A stretch of DNA of 17,922 nt from CADCTB01 sp035494015. GTDB taxonomy: Bacteria > Actinomycetota > Acidimicrobiia > Acidimicrobiales > AC-14. Made by a program: the position numbers and the translations under genes. This document shows positions 1 to 6,218 of the stretch, one piece after another (within the stretch, counting starts at the first letter, position 1; each line of letters begins with the position of its first letter). The notes under the pieces were generated by a model, which was given only the letters and a program-made list of their open reading frames with translations, did not search any database and was not told the origin of the DNA. Location of the stretch: NCBI GenBank assembly GCA_035494015.1, contig DATJHJ010000116.1:1-17922 (forward strand), written 5' to 3'.

Positions 1-542
1 AGCTCGCCCCGCTCGGCCATGAACAGGTTGTGGGTCCACTCCGGGCCGACCTCGGTGGAGACCACGGTGTGGATCAGCTCCACCCGGGGCAGGCCGGGGA
101 TGATGCCGGCCAGGAGGTGCTCGACCCGGGGGTGGGTGGCGGCGGTCACCGACACGGTGCAACCGTCGCACGAACCACCGACCATCCAGATCAGGTAGAT
201 CTTCTCCAGCGGCCCGAGGCGGATGCGGGAGGCGTCCGGCGGGACGGCTCGGGAACGGATGCCGATGGGGGCCATCGGGTCGAGCGGGTTCTCCCGCCAG
301 TCCTCGATGCCCCGGGTGCCACCGGGGACGACGCTGCCCTCGGGGGCCTCGGGCAGCACGATCTCGCGGGACGAGGTGGTGCCCCGGCCGCGGATGGGGG
401 GCGCGCCCGCCCGGTCACGGCGGAGCCGTACCGTGGGCGCCCCACCGGTGTCCTCGTCCAATTCAGACGTACGTTCCGCGGTGGTCTGGGTACGGAGCGC
501 GGGCGTGGAGTCGGTGGTGTCCCGACCTCTCGTCGACGGCAT
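1..542 (-). CDS. [NiFe]-hydrogenase small subunit, N-terminal part (cut by window edge)
   Basis: The 180 visible residues are the start of a [NiFe]-hydrogenase small subunit, the iron-sulfur subunit that carries electrons away from the NiFe centre. The diagnostic segment is WMVGGSCDGCTVSVTAATHP (about residues 119-138), where C125 and C128 form the CxxC of the proximal [4Fe-4S] cluster. It is followed by GIIPGLPRVELIH. About 118 residues precede this motif. They are polar, Arg/Pro-rich and contain no twin-arginine signal with a hydrophobic core, so Tat export of this subunit is not predicted. The ATG at 542 has a G-rich ribosome site (GGGGGGAA) a few bases upstream. The gene is divergent from the regulator operon starting at 683 and shares its upstream region. 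The rest of this gene, and presumably the large subunit, lie to the left of the window. The exact hydrogenase subgroup cannot be settled from this fragment. Confidence 0.9.
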   Translation of the reverse strand, partial: MPSTRGRDTTDSTPALRTQTTAERTSELDEDTGGAPTVRLRRDRAGAPPIRGRGTTSSREIVLPEAPEGSVVPGGTRGIEDWRENPLDPMAPIGIRSRAVPPDASRIRLGPLEKIYLIWMVGGSCDGCTVSVTAATHPRVEHLLAGIIPGLPRVELIHTVVSTEVGPEWTHNLFMAERGE

Positions 543-572
543 GAAGTTCCCCCCGTTTTCTCGGTTTAGTAA

Positions 573-594
573 GTGTAGACTACACCTATCTGGT
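573..594. promoter_or_regulatory. Candidate operator/promoter element, copy 1
   Basis: An AT-rich island in GC-rich DNA contains the odd-length perfect palindrome GTGTAG-A-CTACAC (573-585) followed by CTATCTGGT. By my alignment, 15 of 21 bases from 574 match the element at 5743-5763, which precedes the paralogous regulator pair. It begins 31 bases from the hydrogenase small-subunit ATG and ends 88 bases before the regulator start at 683. It could therefore serve both divergent genes. TACACT on the minus strand (577-572) is a possible -10 for the hydrogenase gene. Binding by the neighbouring PadR protein is an inference. Confidence 0.5.
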
Positions 595-682
595 CCGGCC
601 CGTCAGGAAAGATTGGTCGGATTTCGCCGGGGACCGGCCCGACATTTCAAGAGACATTCAGACATTGCTTCCAGGAGGTCCA

Positions 683-1081
683 GTGGAAGAGGTAATGCAC
701 CCGCCGAAGTCGGAGGCCCTCCGGGCGCTCTACTGGCGCAGCGAGATCCTGCAGGTGATGTTCTGGCTCAAGGGCGAGGGCTTCGGGGACCAGGTGGACG
801 CCACCCTCCTCGAGCGCTTCCTGGGGGTGGACTCGCACATCGGCGTCCAGTACCTGGACCGGTTGGTGGACGAGGGCTACGTCGAGCGGGTGGACGACCG
901 GTACAAGCTGTCCGACGCCGGTGCCCGCGAGGGCGGCCTGGAGTTCGCCGCCTCGTTCGAGGAGCTCATGAAGCCCACCCACGGCGAGTGCAGCCCGGAC
1001 TGCTGGTGCCACAACTCCCCGGACGAGGCCGAGGCCTGCGCCCGGGACCGAGCAATGGCCCAGCACGACCACGACCATTGA
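683..1081 (+). CDS. Small winged-helix-like protein with a C-terminal Cys cluster (copy 1)
   Basis: This 132-residue protein is not one I can name. The N-terminal 90 residues (PKSEALRALYWRSEILQVMF onward) are helical and end in a YVERVDDRYKLSDAGA segment, which resembles the wing of a winged-helix DNA-binding domain. The C-terminus holds C103-x3-C107-x-C109-H110-x8-C119, with the CWCH core and an EAEAC tail, then a His/Asp-rich end (HDHDH). Such a cluster suggests metal or iron-sulfur binding. A paralogue with identical Cys spacing lies at 5796-6218, and each copy is followed directly by a PadR gene, so the pair may act as a metal- or redox-responsive switch. The GTG at 683 is chosen because AGGAGG lies at 673-678. 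In-frame ATG 695 is possible, and TTG 665 would extend the protein. Confidence 0.75.
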   Translation: MEEVMHPPKSEALRALYWRSEILQVMFWLKGEGFGDQVDATLLERFLGVDSHIGVQYLDRLVDEGYVERVDDRYKLSDAGAREGGLEFAASFEELMKPTHGECSPDCWCHNSPDEAEACARDRAMAQHDHDH

Positions 1082-1134
1082 CCGATACTGAAAATCACAC
1101 GTCGCCGCACACGGGTTCGGCCAAGGAGGGGGCT

Positions 1135-1518
1135 ATGAAGGGACGCAGCACCGAGGAGCCGCAGGGCGGCCTACCCCGCAACTACCTGCGGGCCAGCCTG
1201 TTGCTGCTCATCGCCGAGACGCCGGCCCACGGGTACGACCTGCTCGAGCAGATCGCCCAGCTCGGCCTGCGCAACGTGGACCCCGGCGGGCTGTACCGCG
1301 CCCTGCGGGTCATGGAGCAGGACGGCCTGGTCGCCTCGTGGTGGGAGCACTCCACCGCCGGGCCCGCCCGCCGCAGCTACCGGCTGACCGACGAGGGCGT
1401 CGAGTGGCTGCACGCCTGGGCCGGCGCCCTGCGCGAGGGCCGGCGGTTCCTGTCCGCATACCTCACCCGGTACGACAAGATCGTCGAAGAGACATCCCTG
1501 GAGAACTTGGTTCAATGA
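1135..1518 (+). CDS. PadR-family transcriptional regulator (copy 1)
   Basis: This 127-residue protein has a PadR-type winged helix. The segments LLLLIAETPAHGYDLLEQI, DPGGLYRALRVMEQDGLV, SSW/SWW-type wing start and GPARRSYRLTDEG are the typical family pattern (recognition helix, wing, and the post-wing turn). PadR proteins usually dimerise through a C-terminal helix and repress a nearby promoter; here the C-terminal helix is residues ~88-115. An AAGGAGG ribosome site lies just before the ATG at 1135. The stop overlaps the ATG of the CooC-like gene by four bases (ATGA), indicating translational coupling. It is about half identical by eye to the PadR at 6215-6589, and both are preceded by the same type of Cys-cluster protein. 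The likely target is the divergent hydrogenase promoter and its own operon, but no ligand can be named. Confidence 0.9.
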   Translation: MKGRSTEEPQGGLPRNYLRASLLLLIAETPAHGYDLLEQIAQLGLRNVDPGGLYRALRVMEQDGLVASWWEHSTAGPARRSYRLTDEGVEWLHAWAGALREGRRFLSAYLTRYDKIVEETSLENLVQ

Positions 1519-2288
1519 CGTCGTTGCGTGTCGCCGTCGCCGGCAAGGGTGGCGCCGGCAAGACCACCCTTTCGTCCACCCTGGCCCGGACCTTCGCCCG
1601 CCAGGGCCGGCAGGTCATCGTCGTCGACGGCGACAGCAACCCCAACGTGGCCACCGCCCTCGGCATCGACCGGGAGCACGCCGAGGCCATCCAGCCCCTC
1701 CCCATGGGCCTGGTGTCCCGCCGCCTCAACGGGAACGCGGCCCTCAAGGACCCGGTGATGGACGTGGTCAGCCGCTACGGCGGCCTGGCCCCCGACGGGG
1801 TCCACGTCCTCAAGATGGCCATGCCCGAGCACGCCGACGAGGGGTGCCTGTGCTCGGCCCACGCCACGGTCAGCGCCCTCCTCGCCGACATCGAGGAGCT
1901 GGACAACACCGTGTCCATCCTCGACCTGGAGGCGTCGCCCGAGCACCTCAGCCGGGGCACCACCCGCCACGTGGACGCCCTGCTCCTGGTCGTCGAGCCC
2001 TACTACCGCTCGTTCGAGACCGCCCGGCGCATGGCCGCCCTGGCCGGCGAGCTGCCCATCGGCCGGGTAGGTGTGGTGGCCAACAAGCTCCGCTCCCCCG
2101 AGGACGCCCAGGCCATCGCCGAGTACTGCGAGCGCCACGGGCTCAACCTGGAGGCCGAGGTCCCCTGGAGCACCGAGGTGCTCGACGCCGACCGGGCCGA
2201 GATCCCCGTGCTGGACTACGACCCCAGCGGCCCCGTCGTCGCCGCGATCAGCAAGCTGGCCGAGAAGCTCGGAGCGCTGAAGGGCTGA
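1515..2288 (+). CDS. CooC-type nickel-insertion ATPase (MinD/ParA fold)
   Basis: The 257-residue protein is a SIMIBI-class P-loop ATPase. GKGGAGKTT (residues 10-18) is the deviant Walker A with signature Lys 11, VIVVDGDSNPN (34-44) follows, and DLEASPEHLSRGT (137-149) matches the conserved 'D-x-E-A-x-x-E-H-L-x-R-G' stretch of CooC. GCLC (C111, C113) is the CxC pair that binds nickel across the CooC dimer. Known CooC proteins load nickel into carbon monoxide dehydrogenase. No CODH gene is present here, and the gene sits two genes from a [NiFe]-hydrogenase subunit, so a role in hydrogenase nickel loading is a reasonable inference. hypB, the usual hydrogenase nickel GTPase, is not in the window. 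ATGA overlap with padR indicates coupled translation. ParA-type partitioning is less likely because of the CxC and EHL motifs. Confidence 0.82.
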   Translation: MTSLRVAVAGKGGAGKTTLSSTLARTFARQGRQVIVVDGDSNPNVATALGIDREHAEAIQPLPMGLVSRRLNGNAALKDPVMDVVSRYGGLAPDGVHVLKMAMPEHADEGCLCSAHATVSALLADIEELDNTVSILDLEASPEHLSRGTTRHVDALLLVVEPYYRSFETARRMAALAGELPIGRVGVVANKLRSPEDAQAIAEYCERHGLNLEAEVPWSTEVLDADRAEIPVLDYDPSGPVVAAISKLAEKLGALKG

Positions 2289-2300
2289 CAGGCGCCCGGC

Positions 2301-2345
2301 TTTCCGGGCCTGGAAGTACCGCCAGGGTTCTTGCAGGCCCGGAAA
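2301..2345. terminator. Inverted repeat between convergent genes, possible bidirectional terminator
   Basis: TTTCCGGGCCTG (2301-2312) and CAGGCCCGGAAA (2334-2345) are a perfect 12-base inverted repeat with a 21-base loop. A smaller overlapping hairpin GCCCGG-CTTT-CCGGGC occupies 2294-2309. It lies exactly between the convergent stop codons at 2288 and 2352. Neither side has a long T-run, so efficiency as a classical intrinsic terminator is uncertain. Confidence 0.55.
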
Positions 2346-2349
2346 ACTC

Positions 2350-3534
2350 CTACATGAAGTTCCGCGTGTGCAACTCGGCCAGTTCGGCGGCGTCGTCGGC
2401 GGTGAAGCCGAGCTTGACCAGCCGGCGGCGGCGGCCGTCGTCCATGTCGGCCTCCAGGGCCTGGACCCGCCCGAAGCCCTTGGCGATGGCGGCGGGGGTG
2501 AACTGACCGGCGGCCAGGACGACCAGGGCGTCGAACACCTCGGCGTTCAGGCCGGCGGTGTGGGCCAGGGCGTCGTGGCGGCGGCGGACGGCGGTGGCCA
2601 GCCGGGGGCGCAGGCCGGGGTCGGCGGCCAGGACGGCCTCCATGTGGGCCATCCCGAACGCAACGTGGCGGGCCTCGTCGGCCAGGGCCAGGTGGGTGAC
2701 CCGGCGGGTGACCGGGTCGGGGGCGAAGCGCTCGAGGAACGAGAGCAGGGAGAGGAACGTGCCCTCGCCCAGGACGGACAGCATGAAGTGGGCCAGGGCG
2801 AAGTCGGGCTCGGTGACCAGGGTGAGCAGCGACGCCTGGCCCCCGGCGGTGGACAGGCCGAGCGGCCCCCCGCGCAGCTCGGCCCGGCGGGTGAAGACCT
2901 CCACGTGGCGGGCCTCGTCGGCCACCTGCACGGCGAGCACGCCCACCACCTCCCGGAAATGGGGGTGGATGCGGGCCAGGAACCGGGCCGGGACGACCAG
3001 GGCGGCGTTCTCGTTCTCGATCAGGTAGGTCATGACCTGGACCACGGCGGCCTCGACCTCGTCGGGCAGCTCGAACGGCTCGTCCCAGTCGACGGCCACC
3101 GCCGGGTCCCACTGCGCAGCCACCGCCTGGCGGTAGATCCCGGCGGCGGCGTCGGTCCAGACCGCGTCCCGCCGGTCGAGCGGGAAGTCGAACTCGGGCC
3201 CGCCCGCCTCCACCTGCGCCCCCCGGGCCGCCAACCCCCACGCGGGCGAGGCCCGGTCCACCACCAGGTCCCGGCCGCCCGCCGGCTGGGCCCCCCGCCA
3301 GGCCGCCCCCGCGGCCGCGCCCCGTACCACGTACGGCCAGTCGTAGCCGTGACCGTGGGTACGGGCCCAGGCCCGGACGTGCACGGCCAGATCGGCCGCC
3401 GTCCCCCGCACCTCGACCCGCTCCCCCACGCCGACAGCGGCCAGGGCCCGCTTCAGCAGCAGGTGGCCGCCCTGGTCGAGCCCCAGGTCCTCAAGGTCGA
3501 TAACCGGCGGCGGTGACGTTGCCGGCGTCGTCAT
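2350..3534 (-). CDS. TusA-like domain fused to a ferritin-like diiron protein
   Basis: This 394-residue protein has two parts. Residues ~11-66 (LLLKRALAAVGVGERVEVRG...VRAWARTHGHGYDW) follow the TusA/SirA pattern, but the Cys-Pro active site at the first helix is replaced by DQGG, so sulfur transfer by the usual Cys is not expected. Residues ~125-330 form a ferritin-like four-helix region with candidate iron ligands E173 (LIENE), E207/H210 (DEARHVE), E257 (LGEGT) and E287/H290 (DEARHVAFG). This is the full four-Glu, two-His diiron set. Family members are oxidases, oxygenases or ferroxidases; the substrate is unknown. A strong site, AAGGAGGT, lies 8 bases before the ATG at 3534. The gene therefore truly overlaps the end of the upstream gene by 44 bases. 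It is last in a three-gene operon. I have no established name for this fusion. Confidence 0.82.
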   Translation of the reverse strand: MTTPATSPPPVIDLEDLGLDQGGHLLLKRALAAVGVGERVEVRGTAADLAVHVRAWARTHGHGYDWPYVVRGAAAGAAWRGAQPAGGRDLVVDRASPAWGLAARGAQVEAGGPEFDFPLDRRDAVWTDAAAGIYRQAVAAQWDPAVAVDWDEPFELPDEVEAAVVQVMTYLIENENAALVVPARFLARIHPHFREVVGVLAVQVADEARHVEVFTRRAELRGGPLGLSTAGGQASLLTLVTEPDFALAHFMLSVLGEGTFLSLLSFLERFAPDPVTRRVTHLALADEARHVAFGMAHMEAVLAADPGLRPRLATAVRRRHDALAHTAGLNAEVFDALVVLAAGQFTPAAIAKGFGRVQALEADMDDGRRRRLVKLGFTADDAAELAELHTRNFM

Positions 3535-4372
3535 AGAACTCCACCTCCTTCACCGCCTGGTCCAGCTGGGCGTAGCCCGACGTGCGCCCGTCCCGCCACG
3601 CCTTGAGGCCCTCCAGGTCGAGGAGGGGCCGGACGGCGGGGTCGTCGTAGCTCATCTCCAGCAGCACGGACCGGAACCGCTCGACCAGCTCGGCCGGCGC
3701 CCCGGCGGCCACGGTGAAGTTGCAGTGGTCGTAGGGCGGGGTCTGGGCCAGGATCCGAGTCGACCCCGGCGGCAAGGTGCCCTCGACGCCGAACAGCAGG
3801 TGGTTCCCGTCGACCATGCAGGCGGCGTCGGCGGCGCCGGCCACCAGGGCCCGGGCTGCGTCCCGCTCCCCGCCGATGTGGTCCCCGTGCTTGCCCACCC
3901 CGACGTCGTGGTACTGCACCTCGATGTCTCCCACGCCCAGCGAGCGCAGGTAGGACAGGGGGATGAGGGTGGCCTGGGGCGAGTCCACGGCGCCCACGGC
4001 CACGGTCCGCCCGGCCAGGTCGGCGACCGTCTCGATGCCGGAACCAGCCCGCACCACCACCACCGAGGTCAGGTCGCAGTCGGTGTCCCGCATGGCCAGC
4101 GCCCGCACCGGGCCCATGCGGGCAGCCCGGACCCAAGCCAGCGGGGAGTTCCAGGCCAGGTGGACGTGGCCGGCCATCAGGGCGTCGACCTGGCGCTCGT
4201 AGTTGGAGTACAGCACGTAGTCGAAGGCCAGGCCCCGGCGGGTGAACCAGTCCCGGAAGCCGTCCCAGATGGTGACCACCTTGGGGTCGTAAGCCACGGC
4301 CCCCATCAGCAGCGAGCCGGCCCGTGCTTGATGGTCGCTGCGCTCCTCCGCTCCGCTCCGGTGCTCGCTCAT
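3491..4372 (-). CDS. PhnD/SsuA-like periplasmic-binding-fold protein without a signal peptide
   Basis: The 293-residue product looks like a type II solute-binding protein of the phosphate/phosphonate or sulfonate kind. Segments supporting this are VVTIWDGFRDWFTRRGLAFD, YERQVDALMAGHVHLAWNSP, SVVVVRAGSGIETVADLAGR and the TVAVGAVDSPQATLIPLSYL lobe crossover. HDVGVGKHGD and DAACMVDGNH follow. There is no hydrophobic signal peptide or lipobox at the N-terminus, and no ABC permease or ATPase gene nearby. It may act in the cytoplasm as a sensor, a ligand carrier or an enzyme-like protein. Its ATG (4372) overlaps the preceding gene's TGA as TGATG. In-frame ATG 4306 (MGAVAYDPK) is an alternative that would remove the Ser/Glu/Arg-rich first 22 residues. 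No strong ribosome site precedes either start. Confidence 0.75.
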   Translation of the reverse strand: MSEHRSGAEERSDHQARAGSLLMGAVAYDPKVVTIWDGFRDWFTRRGLAFDYVLYSNYERQVDALMAGHVHLAWNSPLAWVRAARMGPVRALAMRDTDCDLTSVVVVRAGSGIETVADLAGRTVAVGAVDSPQATLIPLSYLRSLGVGDIEVQYHDVGVGKHGDHIGGERDAARALVAGAADAACMVDGNHLLFGVEGTLPPGSTRILAQTPPYDHCNFTVAAGAPAELVERFRSVLLEMSYDDPAVRPLLDLEGLKAWRDGRTSGYAQLDQAVKEVEFYDDAGNVTAAGYRP

Positions 4373-5511
4373 CAGAACAGGGGGAGGCCGCAGGCCAGCC
4401 GGCCGATGAAGTCGTACAGGGTGTCGGTGGTGGGGGCCATGACCGCCGAGGCCCGGGCGTCGCGGAAGTGGCGCTCGACGCCGACCTCCTTGCGGAAGGC
4501 GGCCCCGCCGCACACCCGCATGGCCAGGTCGGTGACGTCGATCACCGCCTCACCGGCCAGGGCCTTGGCCTCCAGCACCCGGAGGATGGCGTCGGCCCGG
4601 CCCGTCTCCAGGGCGGCCAGGGTGTCGAGGAGCAGGGCCTCGGCGCCGTCGGTGCGGATGCGCATGCGGGCCACGTTGGCCCGGGTGACCGGGCTGTCGG
4701 CCAGGGTCTGGTCGAGGTGCTCGAAGCGGGTGGTGGCGGCGTGGCGGGCGGCCTTGGCGGTGGCGGCGTTGGCCGTCCCGACCGAGAACCCGGCGTTCAT
4801 GACCTGGAAGTAGGGCAGGGCGGCGGCCAGCATGACGTCGAAACCCCCGCCGTCGGCGCCGAGCATGGCCGTCGCCGGGATCTCCACCCCGGCGGCGCTC
4901 ATCGGGCTGGACGAGTTCCCCCGCAGGCCCAGGCCGTCGAACGCGGCGCCGACCTTGAGGCCGGCGGCGTCGGCGGGCACCAGCCACATGGTCATCAGGC
5001 CCTCGGCCGACACCGGCTTGCTGGACCACACGTAGCCGTCGGCCTGCCCGGCGGAGGTCACCCAGCTCTTCTGCGCGTCCAGGCGCACGGTGGCGCCGGA
5101 CGGCCTCGCCGTCGACATGGGAACCCAGAACATGCTGCGGGACCCGACCTCGGACACGGCGAGAGTGGTCACGTAGTCGCCGGCGGCGATGCGCTCCCGC
5201 ACCTCCGTGGGCCCATGGGCCTCGATGACGGCCGTTGCGGAGTAGTGCATCATCAGGACCATCGCCGTCGACCCGCAGTGCTCGGCGATCGACTGGACCA
5301 CGGCGGTGGCCGCCCGGTGGCCCTCGCCCATCCCGCCGACCTCAGGGGAGCTGATCAGGCCCAGCAGCCCGGCCCGGCCGAGGGCGTCGAGGGCGGCTCG
5401 GGGGTAGGCGCCGGTGCGGTCGACCTCGGCGGCGGCCGGCCCGACCACGTCGACCAGGATGGGGGCCAGGGCGGCCAGATAGGACGGGACGGCGGGCGGG
5501 ACAGTTGCCAA
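4372..5511 (-). CDS. Acyl-CoA dehydrogenase-fold flavoprotein, catalytic Glu apparently missing
   Basis: At 379 residues it has normal acyl-CoA dehydrogenase length and layout: an N-terminal helical domain (AALDALGRAGLLGLISSPEV, GSTAMVLMMHYSA), a central beta domain (LAVSEVGSRSMFW, KSWVTSAGQADGYV, GLGLRGNSSSPM), and C-terminal helices (AMRVCGGAAFRKEVGVERHF). Where family members carry Y-E-G-T-N/S with the catalytic base Glu, this protein has MAPTTDTLYDFIGR near residues 358-371, so Ala takes the Glu position in my alignment. It may therefore be an ACAD-fold flavin monooxygenase or another reductase/oxidase rather than a beta-oxidation dehydrogenase. It begins with TTG at 5511, supported by AAGGAG eight bases upstream. 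It is first in an operon with the binding-fold and diiron proteins, and no fatty-acid genes are nearby. Confidence 0.82.
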   Translation of the reverse strand: MATVPPAVPSYLAALAPILVDVVGPAAAEVDRTGAYPRAALDALGRAGLLGLISSPEVGGMGEGHRAATAVVQSIAEHCGSTAMVLMMHYSATAVIEAHGPTEVRERIAAGDYVTTLAVSEVGSRSMFWVPMSTARPSGATVRLDAQKSWVTSAGQADGYVWSSKPVSAEGLMTMWLVPADAAGLKVGAAFDGLGLRGNSSSPMSAAGVEIPATAMLGADGGGFDVMLAAALPYFQVMNAGFSVGTANAATAKAARHAATTRFEHLDQTLADSPVTRANVARMRIRTDGAEALLLDTLAALETGRADAILRVLEAKALAGEAVIDVTDLAMRVCGGAAFRKEVGVERHFRDARASAVMAPTTDTLYDFIGRLACGLPLF

Positions 5512-5742
5512 CGGACAGTCTCCTTGTGACGGCGGCGGTGGTTGGTGCTCGTGCGACCGCCCGCAGCAGGAGGCTGCTGGTTGCTAGCCCGGCTGGCGCT
5601 GGGCGGTCCGGAAGTGCGCCCGACCGGGCGACCTCGGGTACTGCGCTCAGCGACTTCTCATGGTGCTCCCCTGTCGAACCATGGGCGTGGGCATTGTCCC
5701 ACACGCGAGCGAAAAAAGGTCCCGCGCCGGCCCGCCTATAGA
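5512..5742 (-). promoter_or_regulatory. Long 5' leader of the acyl-CoA dehydrogenase operon
   Basis: This region of about 230 bases separates the TTG start at 5511 from the AT-rich element near 5750. It holds no convincing gene. On the minus strand, TACAAT (5753-5748) is a good -10 candidate, which would give a leader of roughly 230 bases. Within it, an AGGGGAG site precedes a five-codon open frame, ATG-AGA-AGT-CGC-TGA (5661-5647), a possible leader peptide M-R-S-R. I could not fit the leader to a riboswitch class. Confidence 0.3.
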
Positions 5743-5763
5743 TGTATATTGTATCTATCCGGT
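5743..5763. promoter_or_regulatory. Candidate operator/promoter element, copy 2
   Basis: This AT-rich stretch includes an imperfect inverted repeat with arms ATAGAT (5738-5743) and ATCTAT (5753-5758). It aligns with the element at 574-594: both read TGTA, then A and T at matching sites, then CTATC-Y-GGT. It sits 32 bases before the ATG at 5796 and carries plausible -10 hexamers on both strands (TATATT plus, TACAAT minus). It may be a divergent promoter controlled by one of the two PadR proteins. Confidence 0.5.
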
Positions 5764-5795
5764 TTCCACGTACCACTTCGTCGGGCGGTACCTAG

Positions 5796-6218
5796 ATGAC
5801 CTCGTCGGCACCGAAGTCCGAAGCCCTCCGCATCCTGTACTGGCGCAGCGAGATCCTGCGGGTCGTCTACTGGCTCTACGGCGAGGGCCTCGGGGACCTG
5901 GTCGACGTGGCCCTCATCCGCCGCTACCTGGGCCTGGATGCCGGTGAGACCCTGACCCCCTACCTGGACGTGCTCGTGCAGGACGGCTCCCTGGTGCGCG
6001 ACGGCGAGTGGTACGCCCTCTCGGCCCGGGGCATGGCCGAGGGGGAGGCGCAGCTGGCCACCGCCTTCACCGACCTGGTCCACCCGGTGGCCAGCGAGTG
6101 CGACGACGAGTGCTGGTGCCACACCTCCGCCGCCGAGGCCGAGGCCTGCGCCGCCGCCCGTGCCCCCCGATCCCCCGCCCGAGAGAACGAGGCAGGAAAG
6201 GCCGCTTCCCCCCTATGA
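5796..6218 (+). CDS. Small winged-helix-like protein with a C-terminal Cys cluster (copy 2)
   Basis: This 140-residue protein is the paralogue of the one at 683-1081. It shares PKSEALR-x-LYWRSEIL near the start and a Cys cluster with the same spacing: C102-x3-C106-x-C108-H109-x8-C118 (CWCH core, AEAEAC tail). The middle part (YLDVLVQDGSLVRDGEWYAL) again looks like a winged-helix wing. It lacks the His/Asp tail of copy 1 and instead ends in a polar Arg/Ala/Glu segment. I do not recognise a named family; metal or redox sensing through the Cys/His cluster is an inference. The ATG at 5796 has no clear Shine-Dalgarno, only GGGCGG nearby. The stop overlaps the following padR ATG as ATGA. It leads the operon containing hypCDEF. 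Confidence 0.75.
   Translation: MTSSAPKSEALRILYWRSEILRVVYWLYGEGLGDLVDVALIRRYLGLDAGETLTPYLDVLVQDGSLVRDGEWYALSARGMAEGEAQLATAFTDLVHPVASECDDECWCHTSAAEAEACAAARAPRSPARENEAGKAASPL

Noticed and set aside
1515..2288. ParA-type chromosome or plasmid partitioning ATPase
   Set aside because: There is no ParB partner or parS site, and the CxC and EHL-x-RG motifs point to the CooC type.
5640..5675. Possible TPP-type riboswitch in the ACAD leader (GGGGAGC followed by TGAGAAG)
   Set aside because: The second conserved half of the THI box is absent and no thiamine gene follows.
5342..5776. Minus-strand open frame of 144 codons across the ACAD leader
   Set aside because: It overlaps the start of the ACAD gene in another frame, is Arg/Pro-rich with no domain, and reflects high GC content.
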